A stretch of 64,000 nt of DNA from Sphingomonadaceae bacterium (GCA_024236195.1 JACKKZ010000004.1:372001-436000), one strand, 5' to 3'; counted from the stretch's first letter, positions 52,828-62,493 are shown. Notes: a model not told the origin generated them from the letters alone. Translations and numbers: made by a program.

Positions 52828-54466
52828 TGTTAGCGAGGTCGTCTTTAAAGTCACGCGGCGGCCCGTCCGGCAGGCCCCACCAGGCGACGACCAGGCCGAA
52901 GGCGACCACTACCCATGTGTACCAGATACCTGAATAGGCATTGCCGGTTGTTGCTACGATATAGCTGGCAATCAGGGGCAGGAAGCCACCCAGATAGCCT
53001 GCCCCGATATGGTAGGGGATCGACATGGAACTGTAGCGGATCTGTGCCGGGAACATCTCGCTGAGCAGTGCAGCAACTGAACCATAGGTCAGTGCGGACA
53101 ACACGCCCATCACAAGCAAAAGTCCGATAATGCCGAGAATGTTCAGGAGTGGCGGGGTCTGGGTGGAGAAATCATAGCCTTGCGCTTCGAGCAGGCCCTG
53201 CACAATTGCCCGTCGCGCAGGGGCATCATTCCAATCTGCAACTGCACCGGCGGTAAGATCATTCGCTTCGCTACCGATTGCCAAAGACAGCGTGCCTGGC
53301 TGGTCCGCTATCGTGTATGGCACACCCAGCGCCGTGAGATCTTGCAACAATTTGCCGCAATTTGTGGCCTGGACCTCGGCAAAGGCATCAAATTCGCAAG
53401 CCTCACCCATCACGACGACAGGCGCTTGTTCAGAGGCTTGTTTGAGGCCGGGATTGGCCAGCGCGCCGATGCCCCAGAAAGCCGGGAACAGGATCACCAG
53501 GGACAGCAGCGCCCCTATAATTACCGGCTTCTTGCGTCCGACCCGATCGGACCATTTGCCGACGACAAGATAGAAGGACATGGCGATCAGCCCGGCCACC
53601 AGCATGATGATTTCGACCACTTCAGCTTCGACGCGCATCGGGCCGCGCAGGAAGGACATGGAAGAGAAAAAGGCCGTGTACCAGATCGTCGTAAGGATAC
53701 CGGTCACCCCGAATAGCGCGACAAAGATGCGCTTCTTGTTGCCGGGGAAAGTGAAGCTTTCGACGAAGGGGTTCTTCGCCATCTTGCCTTCTGCCTTCAT
53801 CGCCTGGAACACTGGGCTTTCCGAAAGTTTGAGCCGCATCCAAAGCGAAATACCCAGCAGGACGAGCGAAAGCAGGAACGGCACTCGCCAGCCCCATGAA
53901 GCAAAATCCTCCGCCGGGATCAGGAAGCGGCAGCCGATCACAACAATGATCGACAACACAAAACCGCCAACCACACTCGCTTGAATGAAACTGGTGTAAT
54001 AGCCGCGCTTTTCCGGAGGCGCATGTTCTGCGACATAGATCGCCGCACCACCATATTCACCGCCAAGAGCGAGCCCCTGTAAAATGCGCAGGAGCAGGAC
54101 GATCAACGGAGCAGCGAGGCCGATGCTCTCGGCCGAGGGGATCAGGCCGACACCTGCTGTCGCAATACCCATCAACGTGACGGTGACGAGGAACGTATAC
54201 TTGCGCCCCAGCTTGTCGCCCAGAAAGCCGAACAGGATCGCCCCCAGCGGGCGAAAGCCAAAGCCGACAGCAAAGCCGGCCCAGACCAGCAGGACTTCCA
54301 GCGTCTCATTGTCTGAAGGGAAGAATGCCGCGCCGATCAGTGCCGCCAATGTCCCGTAGATGAAGAAATCATACCATTCGAAAACGGTCCCTGCGGAGGA
54401 TGCCGCAATGACGAGGCGAACTTCCTTGTCGCTTGGTTCGCGAATGGTGGGTGTTCCTTCAGCCAT
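52820..54466 (-). CDS. MFS metabolite:proton symporter with extra periplasmic-size insert
   Basis: 548 residues from ATG 54466. It belongs to the MHS group (ShiA/KgtP/ProP-like): SSAGTVFEWYDFFIYGTLAALIG in helix 1 and FGFRPLGAILFGFLGDKLGRKYTF in loop 2-3. Between helices around residues 340 and 450 it carries an extra stretch of about 100 residues with two cysteines (EACEFDAF and TNCGKL), longer than in the classical 430-residue members. The substrate is not predictable. It overlaps alr by eight bases. Confidence 0.88.
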   Translation of the reverse strand: MAEGTPTIREPSDKEVRLVIAASSAGTVFEWYDFFIYGTLAALIGAAFFPSDNETLEVLLVWAGFAVGFGFRPLGAILFGFLGDKLGRKYTFLVTVTLMGIATAGVGLIPSAESIGLAAPLIVLLLRILQGLALGGEYGGAAIYVAEHAPPEKRGYYTSFIQASVVGGFVLSIIVVIGCRFLIPAEDFASWGWRVPFLLSLVLLGISLWMRLKLSESPVFQAMKAEGKMAKNPFVESFTFPGNKKRIFVALFGVTGILTTIWYTAFFSSMSFLRGPMRVEAEVVEIIMLVAGLIAMSFYLVVGKWSDRVGRKKPVIIGALLSLVILFPAFWGIGALANPGLKQASEQAPVVVMGEACEFDAFAEVQATNCGKLLQDLTALGVPYTIADQPGTLSLAIGSEANDLTAGAVADWNDAPARRAIVQGLLEAQGYDFSTQTPPLLNILGIIGLLLVMGVLSALTYGSVAALLSEMFPAQIRYSSMSIPYHIGAGYLGGFLPLIASYIVATTGNAYSGIWYTWVVVAFGLVVAWWGLPDGPPRDFKDDLANNA

Positions 54467-54516
54467 GCAGCGCCCTTCCCCCGGCAAGTTGGAAAACGCA
54501 GTCCCTAGCCGCAGAA

Positions 54517-54945
54517 TTAGACCTTGGAAAGCGCATCCAGCGCTGCCTTCCACGGCAGCAGGATGGCTCCATGCCGGGCAGGATGTTCGCGTGCAGGTGC
54601 GATCAGGTCAAGTCCAGGCCAAACCGGCATTGGCCCCTCCCCGGCCAGCCAGGCTTCTGTTGCGGCAAGCGAATCTGAAAGCTCTGCAAAGTCCATGCCC
54701 GGCGCATGATCGGCAAAGATCGCGGCAGAGGCCTGCCCGATAGCGCAAGCGGCGGCCTGCATCCCGATGTGTTTGATCTTTTGGTTGGCATCAACCGCGA
54801 GGTAGATGATGATGCTGCTACCACAGCTGCGGCTTCGCGCTTCACCTGTGAGTGGCAACGATGGATCAGGCGGGTAATGCGCCAGCTTCACCGCCAGCGC
54901 GAGCACTTCAGGTGTGTAGAGCTTGGCCGTGCTGCCAACTGTCAC
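54517..54945 (-). CDS. NifU/IscU-like iron-sulfur scaffold-family protein
   Basis: 142 residues from GTG 54945, overlapping the cvpA stop as GTGA. It resembles the IscU/NifU-N fold: GEARSRSCGSSIIIYLAVD with one cysteine, MQAAACAIGQASAAIFADHAPG with a second, and a C-terminal RHGAILLPWKAAL in which the usual third cysteine (RxxCxxLPW) is Ala. Two of the three cluster ligands are thus kept. It may be a carrier or a divergent scaffold. No isc or suf genes are adjacent. Confidence 0.82.
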   Translation of the reverse strand: MTVGSTAKLYTPEVLALAVKLAHYPPDPSLPLTGEARSRSCGSSIIIYLAVDANQKIKHIGMQAAACAIGQASAAIFADHAPGMDFAELSDSLAATEAWLAGEGPMPVWPGLDLIAPAREHPARHGAILLPWKAALDALSKV

Positions 54946-55475
54946 AACAGCGACGTATCCTCTGGCTCTTCTTCGCCGCGCAACATGGCGCGGCGCTGCT
55001 CGATCATCTGGACCAGTGCGTCAGCCCCGGCATTGACCACCGGATAAGTGCGTCCCTGCGTGATCCAAAGCGGACGGCCTTGTACGCCCCAGATTGTGTC
55101 ATAGCCAAGCACCAGCAGCGAAAAGGCAAGGACAACAATGATTGACCCCTTGATCGCGCCAAATCCGAATCCCAGCACACGGTCCACCGGCCCCATCAGC
55201 GAATTGCGCGATGCTTCACCCAGCCTGCCTGCAATCAGTTTCATCGCAGCATAAGGGATCAATAGCAGCAGCGCGAAGGCGAGCACGGCCGCCCCGGTTT
55301 CCGTCTCCAGATACGGGTAAAGGGCATTGGAAAGCGGCGTGTGCAGGTAATGGATTGCGAAAATCGCAAGAATCCACGCCGCCAAAGACAGCACTTCCTG
55401 CACGAAGCCGCGCATGAAGCCGCCAATTGCCGCAACGCCGACAATAATCATGAAAATGAAATCAAATCCGGTCAT
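54942..55475 (-). CDS. cvpA: CvpA family membrane protein
   Basis: 177 residues with four predicted helices: DFIFMIIVGVAAIGGFMRGFVQEVLSLAAWILAIFAIHYL, then AAVLAFALLLLIPYAAMKLI, and RVLGFGFGAIKGSIIVVLAFSLLVL. The GFxRGFxxEVLSL motif is characteristic of CvpA. In E. coli the family is linked to colicin V production and envelope stress tolerance. It lies twelve bases after radA, a frequent alphaproteobacterial pairing. Confidence 0.93.
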   Translation of the reverse strand: MTGFDFIFMIIVGVAAIGGFMRGFVQEVLSLAAWILAIFAIHYLHTPLSNALYPYLETETGAAVLAFALLLLIPYAAMKLIAGRLGEASRNSLMGPVDRVLGFGFGAIKGSIIVVLAFSLLVLGYDTIWGVQGRPLWITQGRTYPVVNAGADALVQMIEQRRAMLRGEEEPEDTSLL

Positions 55476-55487
55476 GTGCCGCCCGAA

Positions 55488-56855
55488 CTATTCTGTCGCC
55501 ATCACCCGGTCAACGAGATTAGGAAGCTGCTTGAGCCCGCGATAGTTAAGATCGGGTGAACGCTCACCAATTTCTGCGGGTCCGCAGCCACTGGCAAAGC
55601 CCAGCTTGGCGGCCTCGCGTAATCGAAGTCCGGCGTGGGCGACTGGGCGGATTTCCCCGGAAAGCGATACTTCACCGAACCACACACTGTGCAATGCCAA
55701 GGGTTTGTCGGCCAGCGCAGAGACAAGGGCAGCAGCCACGGCAAGGTCCGCCGCCGGGTCAGACAGGCGGTATCCGCCGGCGATATTAAGATAGACTTCG
55801 GCCGAGCTGAAATTCAGCCCGCAGCGCGATTCCAGCACGGCGAGCAACATTGCCAGCCTGCCATTGTCCCAGCCAACCACTGCCCGGCGCGGTGTCGCGC
55901 CCGATTGCAGCCGCACGATCAGGGCCTGCACTTCAACCAGCACCGGCCTCGTCCCTTCCAGCGCCGGGAAGACCGCGCTGCCTGCCAGTGGCTCTTCGCG
56001 TCCTGACAGGAACAGCATGGAAGGGTTTGGCACTTCTTCCAGCCCCGCCCCGGCCATTGCGAAAACGCCAATTTCATCCACCGCGCCAAAGCGGTTCTTG
56101 AGCGCGCGCAGGATCCGGTACTGGTGGCTGCGTTCCCCTTCGAAGCTCATGACGACATCGACCATATGCTCAAGCACGCGCGGGCCCGCGATGCTGCCAT
56201 CCTTGGTGACATGGCCGACGAGGACCAACGCCACGCCATTTTCCTTGGCATAGCGGATCAGTTCGAAGGCGCAGCCACGCACCTGGCTGACTGTGCCCGG
56301 AGCGCCTTCGATCGTGTCGGAATACATGGTCTGAATCGAATCAATCACCAGCAGAGCGGGCGTTTCCATATTGCCCAGCGTGGTGAGGATATCGCGCACT
56401 GAAGTCGCTGCAGCGAGCTTGATCGGGGCATCAGCCAACCCCAGCCGCGCCGCGCGCATCCTCACCTGCGTCGAAGCCTCTTCACCACTGACATAGACCG
56501 CGCTTGCGCCGCTTTTCGCCACATTGGCGGAGGCTTGCAGCAACAAAGTGGACTTCCCGATGCCCGGATCACCGCCCATCAGGATTGCTGAGCCTGGAAC
56601 GAGCCCCCCGCCCAGCGCACGGTCAAATTCGGTCAGCCCGGTTGCTCGCCGTACCAGAGGCTCTGCCGGAGCATCGAGCGCGACAAACTCCACCGGTCGC
56701 CCGCCGCTCGACAAATCATGCTTCATGGAAAAGACCGTTTGCGGCGCATCTTCCACCAGCGTGTTCCATTCGGCACACTCAGGGCACTGCCCCTGCCACC
56801 GGTGGGACACGCTGCCACATGCCTGGCAGATGAATTTCTTCTTGGTCTTGGCCAT
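55488..56855 (-). CDS. radA: DNA repair protein RadA
   Basis: 455 residues from ATG 56855 (MAKTKKKFIC). An N-terminal zinc finger of the CxxC...CxxC type occupies residues 9-28. Walker A is GGDPGIGKST, the RadA-specific motif is KNRFG in RALKNRFGAVD, and a C-terminal Lon-like domain follows (SSAEVYLNIAGGYRLSDPAADLAVAAALVSAL). RadA is a RecA-related branch-migration helicase in recombinational repair. It is divergent from the patatin-like gene across 71 bases. Confidence 0.96.
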   Translation of the reverse strand: MAKTKKKFICQACGSVSHRWQGQCPECAEWNTLVEDAPQTVFSMKHDLSSGGRPVEFVALDAPAEPLVRRATGLTEFDRALGGGLVPGSAILMGGDPGIGKSTLLLQASANVAKSGASAVYVSGEEASTQVRMRAARLGLADAPIKLAAATSVRDILTTLGNMETPALLVIDSIQTMYSDTIEGAPGTVSQVRGCAFELIRYAKENGVALVLVGHVTKDGSIAGPRVLEHMVDVVMSFEGERSHQYRILRALKNRFGAVDEIGVFAMAGAGLEEVPNPSMLFLSGREEPLAGSAVFPALEGTRPVLVEVQALIVRLQSGATPRRAVVGWDNGRLAMLLAVLESRCGLNFSSAEVYLNIAGGYRLSDPAADLAVAAALVSALADKPLALHSVWFGEVSLSGEIRPVAHAGLRLREAAKLGFASGCGPAEIGERSPDLNYRGLKQLPNLVDRVMATE

Positions 56856-56926
56856 ATTGTGGGCGATATACGGAACATAGATAGAACGCAATTGCCTTGA
56901 AGGGCTTTCCACGGCACTAGGTGTAT

Positions 56927-59242
56927 ATGCGCCAGAAGGAACTCCGTATTGCGCTTGTCTGTTACGGCGGGGTCAGCCTTGCTGTTTACATGCACGGTGT
57001 GACCAAGGAGATATGGAAGCTCGCCCGTGCCAGCCGTGCCTTCCATTCGGGAGAAGACCGGGCGGATGGCTCGCAAGGGGTCTATCGTGACCTGCTCGAA
57101 TATATTGAGAGCGACCATAAACTGCGCTTGCGAGTGCTCCCCGATATCCTCACGGGAGCGAGCGCCGGGGGCATAAATGCGGTGTTCCTTGCGCAGGCAA
57201 TCCATTCCGGACAATCGCTGGAGCCGCTGACTGATCTGTGGCTTGAAACTGCTGATGTGGACCGGCTGACCGACCCAGATGCGCGCCCTTTCTCTCGCTT
57301 CAACAAGGCATGGGCCATGCCGCTGGTCTGGTGGGTGTTGCGGCGTCCGGGCAATGCCGTTTCGGACAGTGTGGCGAAAGAAACCCGGCATGAAGTGCGG
57401 ACCAAGGTGTCACGCCTTATCCGTTCGCGCTGGTTCCAGCCGCCCTTTTCCGGACCCGGTTTCTCGCGCCTGCTTGCCAATGCGCTGGCAGCGATGGCGC
57501 GTAGCGAAGTGGAGGCGCCTCTGCTGCCCCCCGGCCATCCTGTCGACCTGCTGGTTACTACTACGGATTTTCGCGGGCATCTTGAAATGTTGCGGCTCAA
57601 CAGCCCACCTGTTGTGGAAGAGAGCGAGCATCGCCTGCCGGTCGATTTCCATGGCGTCACTCCGCCCACAGGCGGGCAAGACCTTGCAAGCCTGCTTGAA
57701 TTGACGCTTGCCGCGCGGGCGACTGCCAGTTTTCCCGGTGCTTTCCCGCCGCTGCAATTGGCGGAAATTGATGAACTCGGTGACTGGATGCGTATTGCGT
57801 GGGACAGCCGCCGGGATTTCCTTGAACGAGTTATGCCGGTTCATGTGCAGGAAGGCACGGCAGAGACGGTTTCGTTGATTGACGGGTCAGTTCTGGTCAA
57901 CGCCCCCTTTGCAGGGGCGATGGAGGCCCTGCGCGGACGCCCGGCCCAGCGCGAAGTGGACCGGCGTTTTGTTTATGTCGATCCGCGCCCGGATCGCCAT
58001 GGCTCGCTGCGAGAGGAAGACGACCGGCCAGTGGGCTTCTTTTCGGCCATTTTCGGTTCGCTCTCTACCATTCCGCGGGAACAGCCGATCCGTGACAATC
58101 TGGAAGCGCTGGAGCAGCAATCGCGCGAAGCGGAACGGCTGCGACTGATTGTCGCCTCCTTGCGGCCAGAGGTAGAGCGCACTGTCGACAAGCTGTTTGG
58201 GCGGACCTTGTTCTTTGACAGCCCCACGGCCCGGCGCCTTGCCAACTGGCGCACAAAGGCACAGCAGGCGGCGAGCGAGCAAGCGGGTTTCGCTTTCCAT
58301 GGCTATGCGCAGGCCAAGTTTGCCGGGATCGTGGAGGAATTGGCTGCAACCACGCTGGAGGCTGCGCCGGAACTGAAACTGCCCGATAATGAAGCCATTG
58401 TCTCGCTGTTCCGCGCGCAATTGGCAGAGAGCGGGCTTGAGGTGCTGGGCAACCCGAAAGGCGGGGCAAGCGAGGCGGCCATCGCCTTTTTCCGCGCACA
58501 TGACCTCAGCTTTCGTATCCGCCGTTTGCGCCTGCTGGCGCGGCGGCTTTCGCGCGACTGGGAGGCGGACCCCAACATCCCTGATGATGCGCTGGATGAA
58601 GCGCGTGAGCGGATTTACCAGATACTCGCGCTCTATTTCGGGCGTGAACAGGTGGAAGGCTTGGGTGAGGATTTCCACCGTCTTGCCGCCAATGTGTTCG
58701 AAGATCCCGCTGCCGTGATCGACGCGCTGGCTGCGCGGCGCCTGTTGCCGGACCTTGACCATCTGGCAGAAGAAATGCTGGCGGATGCGCTGGCCGCCAT
58801 GCCAACCGAGCTGCGGCGGCTGATGCTGCTGACCTATCTGGGTTTCCCATTCTATGACATCGCTACCCTGCCGCTGCTGGGAGAGCGCGGGCTGAGCGAG
58901 TTTGATCCGATCAAGGTGGACCGAATCAGCCCGGACGATGCCCGGTCCATCCGCGAAGGCGGGACGCGGGCTACCCTGCGCGGGATCGAGTTCTATAATT
59001 TCGGAGCCTTCTTCAGCCGGGCCTATCGCGAGAATGATTATCTCTGGGGCAGGCTCCACGGGGCCGAGCGGATGATTGACCTGGTTTGCTCAACTGTGCC
59101 TGATGGTCTGAGCGAGCAGGAAATCCGCCGCTTCAAACGCGCAGCGTTCCTAGCGATCCTTGACGAGGAACAGGGACGACTGATGGCGGAGCCAGGACTG
59201 GTCGATGGCTTGCGGGCCGAAGTGGAAGAGCGCCTGAGTTAG
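56927..59242 (+). CDS. Patatin-related phospholipase-like protein (TIGR03607-like)
   Basis: About 771 residues (ATG 56927; GTG 56921 is also in frame). The N-terminal patatin lipase domain shows LVCYGGVSLAVYMHGVTKEIWKLARA (oxyanion-type glycine loop), the nucleophile elbow GASAGGINAVF, and a later DGSVLVNAPF with the Asp of the Ser-Asp dyad. The C-terminal half is helical and Arg-rich. The full-length family is known as 'patatin-related protein', with function unknown beyond probable acyl hydrolase activity. Its stop overlaps the convergent dnaJ stop. Confidence 0.9.
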   Translation: MRQKELRIALVCYGGVSLAVYMHGVTKEIWKLARASRAFHSGEDRADGSQGVYRDLLEYIESDHKLRLRVLPDILTGASAGGINAVFLAQAIHSGQSLEPLTDLWLETADVDRLTDPDARPFSRFNKAWAMPLVWWVLRRPGNAVSDSVAKETRHEVRTKVSRLIRSRWFQPPFSGPGFSRLLANALAAMARSEVEAPLLPPGHPVDLLVTTTDFRGHLEMLRLNSPPVVEESEHRLPVDFHGVTPPTGGQDLASLLELTLAARATASFPGAFPPLQLAEIDELGDWMRIAWDSRRDFLERVMPVHVQEGTAETVSLIDGSVLVNAPFAGAMEALRGRPAQREVDRRFVYVDPRPDRHGSLREEDDRPVGFFSAIFGSLSTIPREQPIRDNLEALEQQSREAERLRLIVASLRPEVERTVDKLFGRTLFFDSPTARRLANWRTKAQQAASEQAGFAFHGYAQAKFAGIVEELAATTLEAAPELKLPDNEAIVSLFRAQLAESGLEVLGNPKGGASEAAIAFFRAHDLSFRIRRLRLLARRLSRDWEADPNIPDDALDEARERIYQILALYFGREQVEGLGEDFHRLAANVFEDPAAVIDALAARRLLPDLDHLAEEMLADALAAMPTELRRLMLLTYLGFPFYDIATLPLLGERGLSEFDPIKVDRISPDDARSIREGGTRATLRGIEFYNFGAFFSRAYRENDYLWGRLHGAERMIDLVCSTVPDGLSEQEIRRFKRAAFLAILDEEQGRLMAEPGLVDGLRAEVEERLS

Positions 59243-60366
59243 GCGCCAAACGCATCCTTGAGCCGGTCAAAGAACCCCCGGCTTTCCGGGCATTCCTCGC
59301 CCGTTTCCGTCTCACGGAACTGTTCGAGGATGGCTTTCTGCTCCTTGGTGAGCTTGGTCGGGGTCTCGACTGCGATTTCGACCACCATGTCACCCCGTCC
59401 GCGTCCCTGCAGCACAGGCATACCCGCCCCGCGTACGCGCAATTGCTTGCCGGACTGGATCCCGGCCGGAATGTCGACCCGGTTGCTCTCGCCGCCCATG
59501 TCAGGGATTTCAACGCAACCGCCCAGCGCAGCAGTAGTGAAGCTGATTGGCACACGCGTAAGTAGCGTGGTCCCCTCGCGTTCATAGACCGTATGCTGCT
59601 TGATATGCAGGAAAATATAGAGGTCGCCTGATGGCGCGCCGCGCGGTCCGGCCTCGCCTTTCCCGGCCAGACGGATGCGGGTGCCGGTATCGACGCCGGG
59701 CGGGATTTCGACGTCAAGCGCCTGCGCCTTGTCAACGCGCCCTTCGCCACGACATTCGCGGCAGGGTTTCTCGATGACTTCGCCGCGACCGTGGCAGGTT
59801 GGACACGGCCGTTCGACCACGAAGAAGCCCTGCTTGGCGCGGACCTTCCCATAGCCATTGCACATGTTGCAGCCGCGAGTTCCGGTGCCCGGTTCAGCGC
59901 CGCTGCCGTTGCAAGGTTCGCAGCTTTGCGAGACTTCGATCTCGATTTCGGCCTGCTTGCCATGAAACGCCTCTTCCAGCGTGATTTCCATGTCATATCG
60001 CAGATCTGCGCCGCGGCGAGCCTGCTGGCGACCGCCTCCGCCACCAAAGGCACTGCCGAAAATGGTCTCGAAAATATCACCAATATCGCCGAAATCACCC
60101 TGCCCCTGGCCATAACCACCGGGGCCACCACCACCCTGCTGGAACGCAGCATGGCCAAACCGGTCATAAGCGGCGCGCTTTTGCGGGTCTTTCAGGCAGT
60201 CATAGGCGGCGTTGATCGCCTTGAATTTCGCTTCGCAATCGGCATCGCCCGGATTGCGATCCGGGTGATACTTCATCGCGAGCTTGCGATAGGCGGATTT
60301 GAGCGTCGCCCCATCCGCATCGCGGCTGACTTCGAGCAATTCGTAGAAATCTATTTCGGCTGACAT
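59239..60366 (-). CDS. dnaJ: Chaperone DnaJ
   Basis: 375 residues: J domain (FYELLEVSRDADGATLKSAYRKLAMKYHPDRNPGD, HPD motif present), Gly-rich region (about 75-110), a zinc domain with four CxxCxG-type repeats (CEPCNGSG, CNMCNGYG, CPTCHGRG, CRECRGEG), and C-terminal substrate-binding domains. It stimulates DnaK ATPase and delivers clients. It lies 80 bases downstream of dnaK, with an inverted repeat between. Confidence 0.97.
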   Translation of the reverse strand: MSAEIDFYELLEVSRDADGATLKSAYRKLAMKYHPDRNPGDADCEAKFKAINAAYDCLKDPQKRAAYDRFGHAAFQQGGGGPGGYGQGQGDFGDIGDIFETIFGSAFGGGGGRQQARRGADLRYDMEITLEEAFHGKQAEIEIEVSQSCEPCNGSGAEPGTGTRGCNMCNGYGKVRAKQGFFVVERPCPTCHGRGEVIEKPCRECRGEGRVDKAQALDVEIPPGVDTGTRIRLAGKGEAGPRGAPSGDLYIFLHIKQHTVYEREGTTLLTRVPISFTTAALGGCVEIPDMGGESNRVDIPAGIQSGKQLRVRGAGMPVLQGRGRGDMVVEIAVETPTKLTKEQKAILEQFRETETGEECPESRGFFDRLKDAFGA

Positions 60367-60386
60367 AGGCTGGTCCCCCGTCCGCG

Positions 60387-60431
60387 CCTGATTGCTGCCG
60401 GAGGACTTGATGCCCCCGGCAGCCGATCAGG
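60387..60431. repeat. Inverted repeat between dnaK and dnaJ
   Basis: CCTGATTGCTGCCGG (60387-60401) pairs with CCGGCAGCCGATCAGG (60416-60431) apart from an internal mismatch/bulge, enclosing 14 bases. On the minus-strand mRNA it forms a strong stem between the dnaK stop and the dnaJ start without a U tract. It could lower readthrough or protect the dnaK message. Confidence 0.6.
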
Positions 60432-60446
60432 TAATTAGCCGGACAT

Positions 60447-62366
60447 TCAGCCCTTCTTGTCTTCGTCAACTTCCGAGAATTCGGCGTCAACGACGTCTTC
60501 ATCGTCTGCAGACGACGCACCGCCGGCTTCGCCCGAAGCAGCAGCGGCCTGCTCCTTCTCATAGATGGACTGGCCCATCTTCATGGCGACTTCAGTCAGC
60601 GCCTGCGACTTGGCATTGATCGCATCGAGATCATCACCAGCCAGTGCTTCCTTGGCTTCGGCAATCGCCGTTTCCACGTCCGACTTGAGCTCAGCGTCAA
60701 TCTTGTCGCCATGCTCTTCGAGCTGCTTTTCCGTGGCGTGGACAAGGCTGTCGGCCTGGTTGCGCGCTTCTGCGCTTTCGCGCCGCTTCTTGTCTTCCTC
60801 GGCGAACTTTTCTGCATCCTGCACCATCTGTTCGATGTCGGATTCCGAAAGACCACCGGAGGCCTGGATGCGGATCTGCTGTTCCTTGCCCGTGCCCTTG
60901 TCCTTGGCGCTGACATTCACAATGCCGTTCGCGTCAATGTCGAAGGTCACTTCGATCTGCGGCACGCCGCGCGGTGCTGGCGGAATGCCGAGCAGGTCGA
61001 ACTGCCCGAGCAACTTGTTATCTGCCGCCATTTCACGCTCGCCCTGGAACACACGGATCGTCACGGCCTGCTGGTTGTCTTCAGCAGTCGAGTAAGTCTG
61101 CGTCTTCTTCGACGGGATCGTGGTGTTACGATCAATCATGCGGGTGAACACACCGCCAAGCGTTTCAATACCCAGCGATAGCGGAGTCACGTCGAGCAGC
61201 AGCACATCCTTCACGTCGCCCTGCAGCACGCCTGCCTGGATCGCGGCACCCATGGCCACGACTTCATCCGGGTTAACGCCCGTGTGCGGCTTCTTGCCGA
61301 AGAATTCTTCCACGACTTCGCGCACCTTGGGCATGCGGGTCATACCGCCGACCAGCACGACTTCGTCCACACCGCCCTTGTCGATGCCAGCGTCAGCCAG
61401 TGCCTTCTTGCAGGGCTCCAGCGTACGCTTGATCAGGTCACCCACCAGCTGCTCAAGCTTGGAGCGGGTCAGCGTTTCGACGAGATGCAACGGCGTGGTC
61501 GCGCCGCCTTCCATGCGGGCAGTGATAAAGGGCAGGTTGATTTCGGTCTGGGCCGAGCTCGACAGCTCGATCTTGGCCTTTTCTGCTGCTTCCTTGAGGC
61601 GCTGAAGAGCGAGCTTGTCGGTCTTCAAGTCCATGTTTTCCTTCTTCTTGAACTCTTCTGCGAGATACTCGACGATCGCGCCGTCAAAGTCTTCGCCGCC
61701 CAGGAAGGTGTCGCCATTGGTGCTCTTCACTTCGAACACGCCATCACCGATTTCGAGGATGGACACGTCGAATGTGCCGCCGCCAAGGTCATAGACAGCG
61801 ATGGTCTTGCCATCTTCCTTGTCCATCCCGTAGGCGAGCGCGGCAGCGGTCGGCTCGTTGATGATGCGCAGCACTTCAAGGCCAGCGATCTGGCCGGCAT
61901 CCTTGGTCGCCTGGCGCTGCGCGTCATTGAAGTATGCCGGAACGGTGATGACAGCCTGCGTCACGGTCTCGCCGAGATAGCTCTCCGCGGTTTCCTTCAT
62001 CTTCTGGAGGATGAAAGCCGAAATCTGGCTGGGCGAATAATCCTCGCCGCCAGCCTTGACCCATGCGTCGCCATTCTTGCCCTTGACGATGTCATAAGGG
62101 ACGAGGTCCATGTCCTTCTTGGTGGTCGGATCGTCGAAACGGCGGCCGATCAGGCGCTTGATCGCGAACAGCGTATTGTCCGGATTGGTGACAGCCTGGC
62201 GCTTCGCCGGCTGGCCGATCAGGCGCTCGCCATCTTTCGTAAATGCGACGATCGAAGGCGTCGTGCGCGCGCCTTCCGAATTTTCGATAACCTTGGGCTT
62301 GCCCCCATCCATCACCGCAACGCAGCTGTTGGTGGTGCCGAGGTCGATACCGATTACTTTGGCCAT
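60447..62366 (-). CDS. dnaK: Chaperone DnaK (Hsp70)
   Basis: 639 residues from ATG 62366 (MAKVIGIDLGTTNSCVAV); the longer upstream frame is non-genic and covers the promoter. ATPase domain signatures: IDLGTTNSC, VYDLGGGTFDVSILE, and VLVGGMTRMPKV. The substrate domain begins after the linker KDVLLLDVTPLSLGIE, and the acidic tail ends EFSEVDEDKKG. With DnaJ it folds and disaggregates proteins. A sigma-32-type promoter lies upstream. Confidence 0.98.
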   Translation of the reverse strand: MAKVIGIDLGTTNSCVAVMDGGKPKVIENSEGARTTPSIVAFTKDGERLIGQPAKRQAVTNPDNTLFAIKRLIGRRFDDPTTKKDMDLVPYDIVKGKNGDAWVKAGGEDYSPSQISAFILQKMKETAESYLGETVTQAVITVPAYFNDAQRQATKDAGQIAGLEVLRIINEPTAAALAYGMDKEDGKTIAVYDLGGGTFDVSILEIGDGVFEVKSTNGDTFLGGEDFDGAIVEYLAEEFKKKENMDLKTDKLALQRLKEAAEKAKIELSSSAQTEINLPFITARMEGGATTPLHLVETLTRSKLEQLVGDLIKRTLEPCKKALADAGIDKGGVDEVVLVGGMTRMPKVREVVEEFFGKKPHTGVNPDEVVAMGAAIQAGVLQGDVKDVLLLDVTPLSLGIETLGGVFTRMIDRNTTIPSKKTQTYSTAEDNQQAVTIRVFQGEREMAADNKLLGQFDLLGIPPAPRGVPQIEVTFDIDANGIVNVSAKDKGTGKEQQIRIQASGGLSESDIEQMVQDAEKFAEEDKKRRESAEARNQADSLVHATEKQLEEHGDKIDAELKSDVETAIAEAKEALAGDDLDAINAKSQALTEVAMKMGQSIYEKEQAAAASGEAGGASSADDEDVVDAEFSEVDEDKKG

Positions 62367-62465
62367 GGTTTTACCCGTCCTTATTCCTGGTTGGACGCCG
62401 CGCTTTGTGTTTCCCCTGCCGGGCAAAACAGTTCGGCGGCTCGTTAAAGTGTGTTTGCGTGGGCG

Positions 62466-62493
62466 ATATAGGTGCGCTTTAGCTTGGCACAAG
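62466..62493 (-). promoter_or_regulatory. RpoH (sigma-32) type promoter of dnaK
   Basis: Read on the minus strand: CTTG (62493-62490), 17 bases, CCTATAT (62472-62466). This matches the alphaproteobacterial heat-shock consensus CTTG-N17/18-CYTATNT. It lies 100 bases upstream of the dnaK ATG. The spacing and both boxes fit; there was no experimental check. Confidence 0.75.
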
